Source: Bedellia somnulentella (taxonomy: Eukaryota > Arthropoda > Insecta > Lepidoptera > Bedelliidae). From it: 64,000 nucleotides of DNA. The position numbers and the translations under genes were made by a program. Shown here one piece after another: positions 45,978 to 57,181 of the stretch (position 1 is its first letter; each line of letters begins with the position of its first letter). The notes under the pieces are model-generated. The model was not told where the DNA came from. It made no database searches and saw nothing but the letters and a program-made list of their open reading frames with translations. The stretch spans positions 1,488,001 to 1,552,000 of the forward strand of contig OY755179.1 in NCBI GenBank assembly GCA_963576735.1. Direction: 5' to 3'.

Positions 45978-48900
45978 ATGGCGGAAACAATGAAACAAAC
46001 AGTGGCAAACATTTTGAAGACCATAGAACGGTGAGTAAGGTTATGATGATATTTTATCTAAGTCTTGTGTATGACTGCTGGTTACAGATACATATCTGTA
46101 ACCAGCAGTCATACTGACAACATTGTCACAGCCCTGATAGCGCACTGTGTGATTTTACATTAAGATGGTACAGTATGTGGTCTCTTATGTCAGCTTTACT
46201 TATAGTTTGTTTATAACCTTTCAGGTACAATCCGGCCAATCTCCAAACATTGGAAAAATACGTTGAAATGCAGTCCAGGGAGAATACTTACGATTTAGAA
46301 GCAAACCTGGCTGTGCTAAAACTGTATCAGTTTAATCCTGAAAGATCCAATCCTGACATCACTTGTCAGATATTGCTGAAGGCTCTTACTAATTTTCCTC
46401 ACACAGACTTTACATTGTGCAAATGTTTACTCTTGGAGTCAGTTGTAAGTGTCTTCACCTTTTATTACTGTATTGTTAGCTGGTTATTGTTAATTTATTA
46501 CTTTTTAGCTATATATAGCAACAATCTTCTTACTATGAGGAAGGTTTACAAGCTACTCATTAATGTATTCCATTCTCATATTTTATTGAACATCCTAGTA
46601 TGTAATGATAAGAAAGATATCTTTTATGTGAAGGCTGTACTAACTAAGAACTGTAAGGCTCTTCAGGACAACTGATGATTGGCAATTCAATTTATATAAT
46701 TGATTCATGAATAATGTCTGTCTGAACCAAAGGATATGCAATTAGGTTCCTTGAACTAAATCTTAAAATCCATGATATGATAGACATACATACATACATA
46801 CATATACTCACAGCTATAAATCCCTAGAAGGGGTAGCCAGAGCTAAGGAATTAGAAATTCCTCAGCCACTTTTGGAAAATTATGTGGCGAAAAGATGGTA
46901 AAGTAAAGGTTGTTGGTGATGGGTCTCCAACCACATCGCCCAAAAATCCCTTAAAAGCCCCAATACCGTTAGTCGCCTTTTACGCACACCCATCTGTAGA
47001 AACGGGGTAGTGCTATTCTAAGCCGACACTACATGGCGATGTATATGATAGAATACAACTTAAAAAAGCTTAGTAAGACTTTTTGGGGATTAAGTGGGAA
47101 AAAGTTTTAAAATAAATGTTGTTGGTGATGGGTCTCATGGGTCAGTTGCATTGCTATTATGAGCAGGAAATACACAGCTTCTTTAAACTTTCTTTATTAT
47201 AGTAAATCAATTAAAAGTTCACTCAATCTCTACATTTCACTGAGGAATTGCTAATTCCTAAGGCTTGGGTCCCCTCTTTTTTAATTTTAAAGCTGTACAT
47301 ACAGGGTATATGTAGATAGTTAGTGAAATTTATAGACTAGTAAAAAAACTATGTTCATATATGGGCATATGGGGACTAAGGGGATAAAGCTTTTTAAGTA
47401 GTTATTGGACAATGTGGATGGAGACATACCAACAACTACCATTACAAACTTAAAACCATAAACTATTTATCATTGAATATTTTCATATAAGACAAAACAA
47501 TCACTAATGATAGCTGGCTCTGGAAGTGCCATCTTGATAATGGATTATAGTAATTAAATAATAAACATATAACAAAATGAGCACCCACACCAGCATTTAT
47601 ATCATATGTGACCTATTTGAATTGGCGCGGTCACTAACACAGCCAGAAATGACGCGATGCCTGAAACGAAGCCACATCTGGGATAATATAAGGACAAAGT
47701 TAAATAAAATATAATATCAATGAAGGACAGTCTATCAATGGAGAGGCCAGTCCTGAAAGCCACAATACCGTTCAAAAGAACTGCTTATAGTCCAACGACT
47801 GATCGCATGTTGGAAAAAAGGAAATAACAAAAAAAAAAAATGTGATTTAATGTTTTTTGACATGAATTCCTCATGTGGGGATTATTACTCATAAATAAAA
47901 GATGTTATTAAAGGAAAGAAAAATTTCGACACTGGCGGGGTTCGAACCCGCCAGTGTCGAAATTTTTCTTTCCTTTAATAACATCTTTTATTTATGAAAA
48001 AAAATGTGACCTTATTTACTGTGTAGTGTCCGCTTAGAATAGCACTACCCCATTTCTTCCAGTGGGTGTATGAAGAGGCGACTAACAATATTAAGGCTTT
48101 TAAGGGATTTTTGGGTGATGCGGTTGGAGACCCATCACAAACAACCTTTATTTTTACCATCTTTTCCCCACTATCATTTCCAAAAGTGGCTGAGGAATTT
48201 CTAATTCCTTAGCTCTGGCTACCCCTTCTAGGGATTTACAGCCGTGAGTATATGTTAGATGTGACCTTATTTTCAATTGTATTGTGTATATTGCAGGTAG
48301 AGAATGAGACAATATCTCAAATCAGATACCTAGCCGACATTTTGGAGCAATGTGACTTTGCCCAGTTCTGGAACCGAGTGCATCAGATGCCGGAGCTGTG
48401 CAACCGGATAGTGGGTTTCCATGACTCCATTCGCAAGTTTGTGTGCCATGTTGTCGGGATCACCTTCCAAACTATTGAGAAGAGCAATCTGGCTGACTTG
48501 CTTGGAGGAATTGATGGTATGTTATTACTGCTTTTAAATATAAATCTACTACCCCATGGTGGTCTGTTAGAAGTTTCAGCTATTTGTAGATGTAATGATA
48601 ATAAATGTAAGTATTTTATTTTATTTTTACTTTTTGGACATAGTCAGAAATACCTCTAAAAAGTCAGGGCCTATCCCAATTGGGCCATTATGGTGCACCA
48701 TGACAAAATCTTCCTCTCAGGGTAGGTTTGATGTTTGGTATAATATGAAAGTTGAAGACATAAATTTTACTCTATCTAAACTGCACTAGTACAGTATAGT
48801 ATAGAGAATCACAACTAACACTACATTTGATCTAGCTTTACCATTATTTTTTGTATAATGTAAGCCACTCTTCTTTGAATCTGCATGTCAATCAAGTCGG

Positions 48901-49278
48901 CCTCAAAGTAAATTAAATTGAATAACTAGTGGTATGGGTACTAATGTACATAGAATATATATCCAAGACCAAGAAACTAACCTGCATATTCTTCTAAGGA
49001 ATTTTGCCCTTGCCAAGGATTGAATCTGTGACCTCAAGATCTGGAATCTAGTCCCCTTCCAATTAGACCATGCATAACATGTAATTATTATTGGTGTACA
49101 TTAAATAAATGTTACAATTCCAGATTTAACACTGAAACACTGGGTGAAGAAATATGGATGGAGAGATGACGGCAACCTGATCTTCATTGCCAACCAAGAT
49201 GAGAACATCAAGACCAAGAACATTACCGAGAAGATTGAATTTGAGCATTTAGCCCCTCTGATGACTTTGTTGAACTGA
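45978..49278 (+). CDS. eIF3k: Translation initiation factor eIF3 subunit K
   Basis: Complete four-exon gene: 45978-46030, 46225-46444, 48297-48516 and 49124-49278, GT-AG junctions, 215 residues (family about 215-220). eIF3k is a small non-core subunit of eIF3, bound to eIF3l on the 40S ribosomal subunit. The start [18 protein letters not shown] fits the usual short N-terminus. Diagnostic blocks are [94 protein letters not shown] and [16 protein letters not shown], ending in TLLN. It has the expected HEAT-like and winged-helix layout. The Kozak context is favourable (ACCATGG). Intron 2 carries SINE-A, a SINE-C snap-back and another SINE-A. An ATTAAA lies 25 bp after the stop. Confidence 0.95.
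46785..47042 (-). mobile_element. SINE-A, full length with target duplication (eIF3k intron 2)
   Basis: 258 bp flanked by ATATGATAGA (46775-46784, 47043-47052), antisense to the gene. Decayed SINE-A scraps follow at 47060-47170 and 47220-47290. Confidence 0.85.
47846..47996. mobile_element. SINE-C snap-back insertion
   Basis: 151 bp. The arm from 'cataaataaaagatgttatt' to 'gacactggcggg' is followed by a 7 nt loop gttcgaa and then its exact reverse complement. The left arm extends about 45 bp further out ('atgttttttgacatgaattc'). Flanked by a 13 bp repeat ending ATGTGA (47833-47845, 47997-48009). Confidence 0.85.
48018..48258 (+). mobile_element. SINE-A, full length with 14 bp target duplication
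   Basis: 241 bp flanked by ATGTGACCTTATTT (48004-48017, 48259-48272). It starts 8 bp after the SINE-C insertion. Confidence 0.85.
48985..49080 (-). mobile_element. tRNA-like SINE scrap in eIF3k intron 3
   Basis: On the minus strand 'gcatggtctaattggaaggg' resembles an A-box region and 'cacagattcaatccttggc' a B box. There is no closed acceptor stem, so it is not a tRNA gene. Confidence 0.45.
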
Positions 49279-49454
49279 ACTGTATTATAGAGATTTTAAT
49301 TTTATTAAAATTCTTATGTAAATGTGTGACTTTTATTGTAGCTAATGTAAAATACTATTTCCTTTACACTTGTAACAACTGTAATTGCTTAAAATCCGGG
49401 CACAAGTTGTACCTTATGCTAACTAAGGGATCTGATTTGATTGATTACTACTAG

Positions 49455-50493
49455 TAGTGGAGTGTCTGGGCGTTAAAATCATGAAAACCTTGGATTTCTG
49501 TTACAGTGAATGAAATTTTATAATTCAAAGTGGAATGTTTATCTTATGATATGTACAAAAAAGTTTACCCATTGAAAAAATGTGATCTCGGCAATAAAAA
49601 AAAATGAAATAATTCTAATTTTAAAAGTTTAAATGATATAATTCCTCATAATATTAGGCTGTACAACATTTTTCTGCATCAAAATAAGTTTAATTTATAT
49701 ATTTTTATAGGGATAGTAGTTAAAAGAAAAATGTAAATATATAAAAAAATTAAGAAAAAAATATATCAAAAAACATTTATATATTTAAACTATTGTTAAT
49801 TTTTTCTATTTAACAATTTTTCTTCAACTTCACTTATTTCAAAGAGCGGAGTATTAAAACAAGTATTTTTGCTACGAGTACACTTTAGACATGCTGCACT
49901 GCAGTATAAACCACCCTTTCGATATCCACAAGCAGCTCAGATAGATCAGCGCTATTACAGTTTCTCTTTCGTTGGTGAAAATGCTGTTTCATTGGTCCTC
50001 TTCTTGTATATTTCAAAATATTTTTTATGAATATATTTTTGACGACGAACTGTATGATGTACACGAATTTAATTTGAAGATGAGGTAACAAGCCTTCTTT
50101 TTGTTCGCTTGAAGCAGCTCGTAAAGTTGCTATCCTGAAAGACTCAAACGTTCACACATTTCATTTATACCTAAAAATTAGTTAGAAAAATCTGTTCAGT
50201 TTTGGAGCAGCCGTTGCCCCTACGTTCTACTATATGTCATAGGTTATGATATGACCCTTCATACACTCCAACGTTGTAAAAAAATATTCTTTTACGTCTA
50301 AGTATAATTCAACGACTAGATACGAAAAATAAAAATTACATGTTTCAATATATATTTTTTTAAAGTTTTTGTACAAAAAAAAACAAATCCTAAAAAAATT
50401 TTTGGGTAAACTTTATGCTTTACACCATATAAAAGAAATAAATTCATTTACTGTAACAGAAGTCTGAGGTTAAAACCCCCAGACACTCCACTA
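49455..50493. mobile_element. Probable DNA transposon, 1.04 kb
   Basis: Perfect 16 bp inverted ends TAGTGGAGTGTCTGGG (49455-49470 and 50478-50493), with a second inverted block 'ttctgttacagt' about 35 bp inside each end. On the minus strand (49916-49800) a short frame has the Cys-rich run CGYRKGGLYCSAACLKC, possibly a transposase C-terminal zinc-binding end. No intact ORF. Flanks share only TA or TAG. Confidence 0.65.
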
Positions 50494-50580
50494 TAGGGAG
50501 GCAAAGAGAATATTGGGAATTCACACTGCGGTCCCACTTATTCCACTAATGAGTATTTAGCCATATAGTAGGTAATTCCG

Positions 50581-51176
50581 AATTGGCCTAGACCTCGCTT
50601 TTATAACATACCCTTTTTATATTATAAATCGATAAAGGACATCAAACTAAACAACTTTTCCCATGGAATGCCTATCTAAAATATTGTAATTTTCAAAAAA
50701 ATATAATAATTAAAAATTGTCGTACCTAGTTCAAACTGAGAATGTATAGAATGAGAATCTTTGCTTCAGTGAAAATAAGAAATAAAAAAAAACATTTGAT
50801 CTATGCTTTTCGCTCTGTAAACAAAAATATAACTTCTTTCGGTATTTTCCAGTTGTATTGATCGTCGTTGAAAAATAATATCATGAAAATAAACCGGTAA
50901 GCGAGCGATTGAACTGGAAAATACCGAAAGAGGTTATGTTTTTGTTTACACCATAGATCAAATGTTTTTTTTTATTTCTTATTTTCACTGAAGCAAAGAT
51001 TCTCATTCTATACATTCTCAGTTTGAACTAGGTACGACAATTTTTAATTATTATATTTTTTTGAAAATTACAATATTTTAGATAGGCATTCCATGGGCAA
51101 AGTTGTTTAGTTTGATGTCCTTTATCGATTTATAATATAAAAAGGGTATGTTAAAAAAGCGAGGTCTAGGCCAATT
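50581..51176. mobile_element. Long foldback element, copy 3 (full length)
   Basis: 596 bp. Both outer ends are 'aattggcctagacctcgctt' in opposite orientation, giving arms of about 265 bp that pair almost throughout around a short loop. No coding frame. It defines the complete structure of this family. Confidence 0.9.
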
Positions 51177-51179
51177 GTG

Positions 51180-51715
51180 GCTGACAAACATACATAAGCT
51201 AACGGCTATAAACTAATAAACCCCAAAAACGGGTAGGGTGCCAAAGCTTTTGAATTAAAAATATCACCCACTTTCGGAAGTTGAGTGGGAATAAGAGTAA
51301 GTTATTGCAATGGTATCTGTATTGCTGTGAAGTGACTGCTTAGAATAGCATTTAACCATCTCTTCCCGCCTTTGTTGTTTGAGCTCACTAAGGGTATAAG
51401 GACTTTTAGAGTGATTATTGGCCGATTTGGCTGAAGAATCAACCATAAACCCATTACTTAATTTTCCCTTGCTGTGTAGTGTCGGCATAGAATAACACTA
51501 CCCCATTTCTTCCGGTGGGTGTACCTAAGAGGCGACTAACGGATTTGGAGCTTTTAAGGGATTTTTGGGCGAAGTGGTTGGAGACCCATCACCGAAAACC
51601 TTTATTTTACCATCTTTTCCCCACTAAAATTTCCAAACGTGGCTGAGGAATTTCCAATACCTTAGCTCTGGCTACCACTTCTAGGGATTTATAGCCGTGA
51701 GCATATGTATGTATG
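51180..51715. mobile_element. SINE-A copy inside an older SINE-A
   Basis: 51471-51715 is a forward near-full-length copy from 'gctgtgtagtgtcggcatag' to 'gtgagcatatgtatgtatg'. It is surrounded by decayed reverse SINE-A ('cactttcggaagttgagtgg' at 51270). Similar 'taattttccc' sequences flank the younger copy. Confidence 0.7.
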
Positions 51716-51950
51716 CTAATTTTTCCCCACTAACTTCCAATAGTGGCTGAAGAATTTATATCATCAAATAATTCTGAAAATATGAAGTAAAGAGTATTGT
51801 CCTCCTTCCGGCCGTATTCTTTCGAGAACGGTTTGTTAGCAAAATGTTTACGAAAGTAGGGCTTCTCTGCTGCTCAATGCCAATTTTATAAACTTGCTGC
51901 TTATATAATTTATTTTGCGGTTTGACTGTTTATTTCTATTGTTTTTTCTT

Positions 51951-52126
51951 AAGAGCTTATTCCATTACACTTTGTCGTTGCTGAATTCAGACGTCCTTCG
52001 AAGTTACTGCCGCAGACGCTTGTTATTCCACTACACAATTTTCAGTTTGAACGTTATTCCACTAGTGTGAATTCAGATTATGTGGCTTTCAGACGTCTTC
52101 ATTCAGACAAATGGAATAAGCTCTTT
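51951..52126. mobile_element. Small MITE (~175 bp)
   Basis: 15 bp inverted ends 'aagagcttattccat' (51951-51965; inverted at 52111-52126). Inside, 'gaattcaga' and 'ttattccacta' are repeated. The TTA-like flanks and GAGC start would fit a Harbinger-type MITE, but this is inference. The rest of 51720-52330 is anonymous. Confidence 0.65.
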
Positions 52127-52330
52127 AGTGGCTTCTTGTATCATGTTGCCATTTAACAAAATGTAAGTCAAGTAAAAAGTCATTTATTTTGGCATAGTTA
52201 ACAAAAATAAACAAAAAGTTCTGACCATCTCATACACATACTACATATTCATACACCATATATCCTGAAGACGTGACAGATGTACTAATATAGTAGGGTA
52301 AACCGGGGAAAACTGTACTACTTAATACAG

Positions 52331-52411
52331 GAAAGAAAAATTTCGACACTAACGGGGATCGAATCGAACCCACGTCCTCCGGGTATACGCCCCGTATTTT
52401 TCTTTCCTTTG
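52331..52411. mobile_element. SINE-C short snap-back
   Basis: 'aggaaagaaaaatttcgaca', a tRNA-like centre (gaacccacgtcctccgggta) and inverted 'atttttctttcctttgtac'. Confidence 0.65.
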
Positions 52412-52656
52412 TACATACATACATATACTCACGGCTATAGATCCCTAGAAGGGGTAGCCAGAGCTAAGGAATTAGAAATTCCTCAGCCACTTTTGGAAGT
52501 TAAGTGGGGAAAAGATGGTAAAATAAAGGTTGTTGGTAATGAGTCTCCAACCGCAACGCCCAAAAATCCCTTAAAAGCCCCAATATCGTTAGTCACCTTT
52601 TACGTACCACCGGAAGAAATGGGTTAGTGCTATTCTTAGCCGACACTACACAGCTT
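52412..52656 (-). mobile_element. SINE-A copy, full length
   Basis: Reverse copy, (CATA)n tail to head 'gccgacactacacagc'; its tail abuts the SINE-C snap-back. Confidence 0.8.
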
Positions 52657-52732
52657 TTCTACATAAGATTTTTATGAACAGAACATTCTAATTATGCACT
52701 ATTTTATGTTCGAATATTACAGTACGAGGGGC

Positions 52733-54081
52733 ATGCCAATAGAAGTTAGATACTCTTTTCTCATTTAATTGACACTGGCAAGCTATACACCATCTTATAG
52801 GCTAGTTTTTTATTGACATATTTGAATATAGAACACACTTCTTTTATTTATTTTTTATTTGAATGAGCATCATTTTTCCGAGAATCTGGCGGGAATTCAC
52901 TTGCAACAATGGAGCTCAGTCGACGTGATTTTCGCGTTATGATTTATTATGACTTTAAAAAAGGTTCAAAGCCTCAAGAATGTTTTGAACTTTTGGCTTT
53001 TACTTTTGGTGAGTCTGCTTGTTCCCGAGCAACAGTATTCAATTGGTTTGCTGAATTTAAAAGAGGACGGGGATGTCTCGAAGATGAAGCGAAGACAGGA
53101 CGGCCGCCAACCGCGGTCACGCAAGAAAACGTTCGTGCAGTCGAAAAACTTATTCGCGAAAACCGACGAATTACATATGTATATGTAGAGATAGAGCGAG
53201 AACTAGGAATTGGATCAGCAGCAATGCAAACCATAATTCACGACCACCTTTCTCTCTGTAAACGTTGTTCAAGATGGGTGCCGCACAAATTTACCGATGA
53301 GCAGAAAGAACGTCGGATGGATTGGTGCCTATTCATAAATTCAACGGAGGCGAGAAAAAAAACGTATATGATATACTGACTGGTGACAAAACATGGCTAT
53401 ATAACTATGATCCCGAATCAAAGCGACAGTCGACTGTATGGTGCTTTGAAGACGAACCAACTCCAACGAAATGTCGCCGTGCAAATGGTCGCCTCGTTTT
53501 TCTGCAAAACGGGTCATTTTGCTACTGTTGTGCTAGAGAATGAAAGAACGGTGAACTCCGAATAGTATGTGACAGTTTGTGCTCCAACAGTAATATCAGC
53601 TTGGTGTGACAAGCGACCGAAGTCAGGAATCCGACACCTTCTCTGGCACCACTACAATGCGGCGCCGCACACGTCTGCCAGGACACTAGACTTTTTCAAC
53701 TCGAAAAATGTGTCAATTCTCCCTCACCCGCCATATTCCCCTGACCTAGCGCCTTGTGATTTTTACTTGTTTCCAAAAATCAAAGAAAATTTAAAGGGGA
53801 AGAGGTTTGAAAGCAAAGAAGATGCGCTGGTTGCCTATAATTTCGAGATTTCTGAGGTATCTAAAGAAGAGTGGTCACAGGTATTTTCCAATTGGTTCAG
53901 ACGTATGGAAAAGTGTATACGTGCTCAGGGTGAATACTTCGAAAAGATCGATACTTGTAATCTATACTTACAATAAATCTGTAGAGAGGTCAATTCTGTA
54001 CATTAAATATATTTTCAAAATAACTATCAGGGGGTGATTAGTGATCGATACTGACGCCAAAAATGCAATCAGTAAAATTTT

Positions 54082-54112
<31 letters not shown>

Positions 54113-54978
54113 CTGTCTGTCTGTCTGTCGGTTTGTATGTTCCTTATGGAAACAAAAACTACTCAACGGATTTTAACGAAACTTGGTAGAATTAATTTTC
54201 ATATTCCTGGGCAGGTTATAGTGTACTTTTCAGCAGAGTAGTGAAGGGGGATTTTGGGAAAATTTGGGAAAACGGGGGAAGATACTCCATTTTTTAAGCT
54301 TCCGTCGCGTGTGCAGCCTTAGTGGTTATAGTTACATAGAAATCATGTATGACGGAAATATTTTACATAAAATTTCCTAAAAAATATCATTCTGCAGCAT
54401 ATGTCTATCTTTTATGGTTGACTCATAATAACACGTGTAATTCCTGATAGCTTAGCAGTTCGGAGCATTCTGATTATATTTGTTTACTCTTACGTTTATA
54501 GTTCTCTCATTCATCTCTCATTTAAAAAAGTTTACATTATTACCTATTCAATAAAAAAAGAATCATAGAAATCGGTATAGAATAACCAAACTTATACATG
54601 AAATAAGCTATCGCGCCCTGTCGTCGCACGTGAATGCTATAAGGATAATTTTTTAGTAATGGTTGCGCGCGCAAAAGATAGCCGGGAGTATACATATACT
54701 CCCTGTATGTATGCAAAGTTTGTAACTCTGATTGTTTGTTTGCATGGTTTTATTTTCGCAGATACTGAACCGTTCATTAAAGCGCTTTCACAATCACAAA
54801 GCTACACTATTCAGGAATGCTATAAATTGCACTAAATTTCACAAAGGTTGAGCAGTGATTGAAGAAACCTCAGATATTTTAAAACTACGCTACCCGTGCG
54901 AAGCTAGGCCCGATCCACTAGTGAAGAATAAATTTTATAATTTTTGAGTATCTAGTTTTTGTTGGCATGTCCCTCGTA
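52733..54978 (+). mobile_element. Mariner (DD34D) element split by a Helitron
   Basis: Ends 'tacgaggggcatgccaatag' and 'ttggcatgtccctcgta' are inverted. Without the 961 bp Helitron the mariner is about 1,285 bp. The transposase starts at 52909 (MELSRRDFRVMIYYDFKKGS): helix-turn-helix RPPTAVTQENVRAVEKLI, the block GDKTWLYNYD (usually GDET), HHYNAAPH (usually HDN, so the second catalytic Asp is lost) and YSPDLAPCDFYLFPKIK. Frameshifts near 53350 and 53550 also break it. Same family as 19383-20608. Confidence 0.85.
53961..54921 (+). mobile_element. Non-autonomous Helitron
   Basis: Begins TCTATACTTACAATAAATC and ends ATCCACTAG, inserted exactly between A and T of the mariner (the intact sequence would read 'acttgtaatgaagaataa'). 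Contains a (CTGT)n run at 54081-54131 and no gene. Confidence 0.85.
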
Positions 54979-55769
54979 TTAAGTTATCTGTGGTTCATCG
55001 TTAAATGGTATGACAATTATTAGACATTAAGGCTTAGTAAACTAAGCTAAAAGGTTCGCGGACAAAACAATTGGAATAATTTCTGTCGAGGTCACACCCC
55101 GCATGTCGGTGATCTCGTGAGCTAGATCGAGATGCTTCCGACGCTTATTATTTTAAGTTATGTGAGTCTAGCCGATAACAACCATGATAATCCTACAGCT
55201 ATGACTTGAGAAAAAACACTTTGGTAAAGGCCTGATTCAGGATCCGAACCCACACCAAGGTTGGTTTGAATTTTAATTCTCAAAATTAGGTAATCGGTAT
55301 TGCTAAAGTCAATTATACTCGTAAGCATCTCTTATACATAAAAATGAATAAGCTATATATGGCAGCGTTGTTGGAAGTTGAGAAGTTGTAAGAAGATGTG
55401 TATTCGGCTTAGAATAGCACTTACACATTTATTCGCACGGTCGGTAGAATTTTACTGTGAATTTAGAGTTATGCATTTGAGTTATGTCCTATGGAAGGAG
55501 AATTACATGTTGCACTGATTCTAAGTACATATATTTCAGATCGAGGTAGGTACTAAAAGTTTAATGCATTTGTTATACTAAGTAAGCCAAAACATTAAAA
55601 ATTATTCGCCTTCACACAAACCTAATATCGCTGGTTTAATATTTCTGAAAAATTATATTGCAACATATTGTGTACCTATTTTAGCAAATAAGGAATGATT
55701 TGATTAGTTTCCAGAAAACAAACTCTTATAAATAGGAAATTTACTATTACTGACTTTACACATCTCTAT
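54979..55769. other. Mostly anonymous, with a tRNA-like SINE scrap
   Basis: 55100-55265 reads on the minus strand with a B-box-like 'gtgggttcggatcctgaatc'. Nothing else recognised. Confidence 0.4.
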
Positions 55770-55905
55770 CGACATACATACATGTATCCCTAAACGGGTT
55801 AGCCAGAGCTTCAGAGGTAGAAACATCTCAGCCACATTTCGCATCGTTGGTGATGGGTCTGTAATCGCATCGCCTAAATATCACATAAAAAGCCGGTACT
55901 ATAAG
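55770..55905 (-). mobile_element. SINE-A, old fragment
   Basis: 'cgggttagccagagcttcag', 'ttggtgatgggtctgtaatc', 'gcatcgcctaaatatc'. 55906-56210 is anonymous. Confidence 0.55.
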
Positions 55906-56212
55906 GCAATCTCTATTAAATATCATTAATTTTAACCAACATTATTAACGTATCAAAATATTCATTAAAGTCGCATTTAACTCGTTAATACGTTTCTCCT
56001 TTTGATATTTCAATCGAGTTGTCAATGTCAATTATCGCATAAAGGAATACAAGCGACTAGGGCGGACGACCCCTCGCCTTCACGCCATCATTACCACGCC
56101 TTTTGTAATTAACGAGCTCTGATCCCCATTGAATCGTATTCGCCGGCTTCCCCCAATAACAACGCCCATTGGGGTAGGTTAAACACATTTTATCATTAAC
56201 TCTAATTACTCA

Positions 56213-56218
56213 TTTATT
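56213..56218 (-). terminator. Polyadenylation signal, histidine-rich gene 1
   Basis: AATAAA on the minus strand about 95 bp after the stop codon. Confidence 0.6.
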
Positions 56219-56311
56219 TTACATCGAAAACTTAACAATATCGACTCGTTTCTTATGGAAACAAAAACAAATAAAAAGTAGATAACAAATTCCTTACAAT
56301 TAAGGTAACAA

Positions 56312-57181
56312 TTAATGTTTCTTGCCGTGACTAAAGCCGTGCTCTTTGCCCCCAGCTTGGCCGCCCTTCTTGCCGTGGTCGTGATGGTGGGCGTGGTGCT
56401 CCTCATGGCCGTGGTGGCCTTTGTGGCCTTTGTGGTCCTCGTCGTAGTGGCCTTTGTCGTGGTGGCCTTTCTTGCCGTGGTGTTTCTCATGATGGCCTTT
56501 CTCGTGATGTCCACCTTTCTTATGATGTCCTCCCTTCTTGTCATGGTGTCCGTGGAAGTCGCCGTGCTTGTGATGATGCCCGCCCTTGTGGAAGTCGTCG
56601 TAGAACTTGTGTTCCTTGTGGTACTCGTCTTTGTGTGATTTGTGATGGAAGCCTGTGGTTTTGGACCCTTTTTTGTGTCCTTTCTTGTGTCCGAATTTTC
56701 CTCCTTTGTGTCCGTGTGCGGCCTCGTGGTGTTCGCCGTGGTGGTCGTGTTCGTCATGGTGCTTCTTCTTGTGTCCGCCGTGTTCCTCGTGGTGGCCCTC
56801 GTGGTGGTGCTTGGCGTGGTGGCCGTGCTCGCCCTTGTCGTGGTGGTGGGTGGACTTGTAGCCCTTGTCTCCTTTGTCTCCGTGCTCTTTGTGGTGGTGG
56901 CCGTGGTGCTCGTGCCCGCCACCTTCCTCGTGGTGGCTGTTCTTAGCCTTCTTATGCTCGGTCTGAGCTGGCACTAGATCAACAGCTGATCCGGAGGCTG
57001 CCAAATCTTTCTTCAGAAGAATATACTTCTCAGGCGTCTTTTTCAACAGCGGTGCGATAGTCACGTTGATTGCTATCTCCGTGGACGTGGGCGATACAGT
57101 TTCCGCCTTCGGTTCTACGATCCCCGTCCGGACTGTAGCTAATGTGCAGGCGATGAGCCCGAACAGTAGTAGTACCCGCAT
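56312..57181 (-). CDS. Secreted histidine-rich protein 1
   Basis: 289 residues. A hydrophobic signal peptide (MRVLLLFGLIACTLA) is followed by a non-repetitive segment to about residue 75 that is specific to this paralogue and has one N-glycosylation site (NVT). The rest is rich in His, Gly, Lys and Glu: HHEEGGGHEHHGHHH, then a conserved core (HKDEYHKEHKFYDDFHKGGH), ending in a HHGHEEHHAHHHDHGKKGG-like tail. The mature part has no Cys. A 5' non-coding exon is likely: acceptor CAG|ATAATG just before the ATG and donor CAG|GTATGT at 57258, a 74 bp intron. Function unknown; His-rich secreted proteins often bind zinc or copper, or serve in cuticle, but this is inference. It may belong to an insect family of unknown function built on the same Tyr-Asp core. 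Confidence 0.85.
   Translation of the reverse strand: MRVLLLFGLIACTLATVRTGIVEPKAETVSPTSTEIAINVTIAPLLKKTPEKYILLKKDLAASGSAVDLVPAQTEHKKAKNSHHEEGGGHEHHGHHHKEHGDKGDKGYKSTHHHDKGEHGHHAKHHHEGHHEEHGGHKKKHHDEHDHHGEHHEAAHGHKGGKFGHKKGHKKGSKTTGFHHKSHKDEYHKEHKFYDDFHKGGHHHKHGDFHGHHDKKGGHHKKGGHHEKGHHEKHHGKKGHHDKGHYDEDHKGHKGHHGHEEHHAHHHDHGKKGGQAGGKEHGFSHGKKH

Noticed and set aside
54081..54131. CRISPR-like short repeats
   Set aside because: A simple (CTGT)n microsatellite inside a Helitron.
56206..56922. Minus-strand Thr/Arg-rich frame overlapping the histidine-rich gene (also at 58300 and 62477)
   Set aside because: Shifted reading of the same His codons; low complexity with no signal peptide or motifs.
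56315..56977. Long plus-strand frames opposite the histidine-rich gene (Val/Met/Leu-rich)
   Set aside because: They arise because CAC and CAT (His) read as GTG and ATG on the other strand. No start context, splice signal or domain; the same happens at 58367-59119 and 62543-63253.
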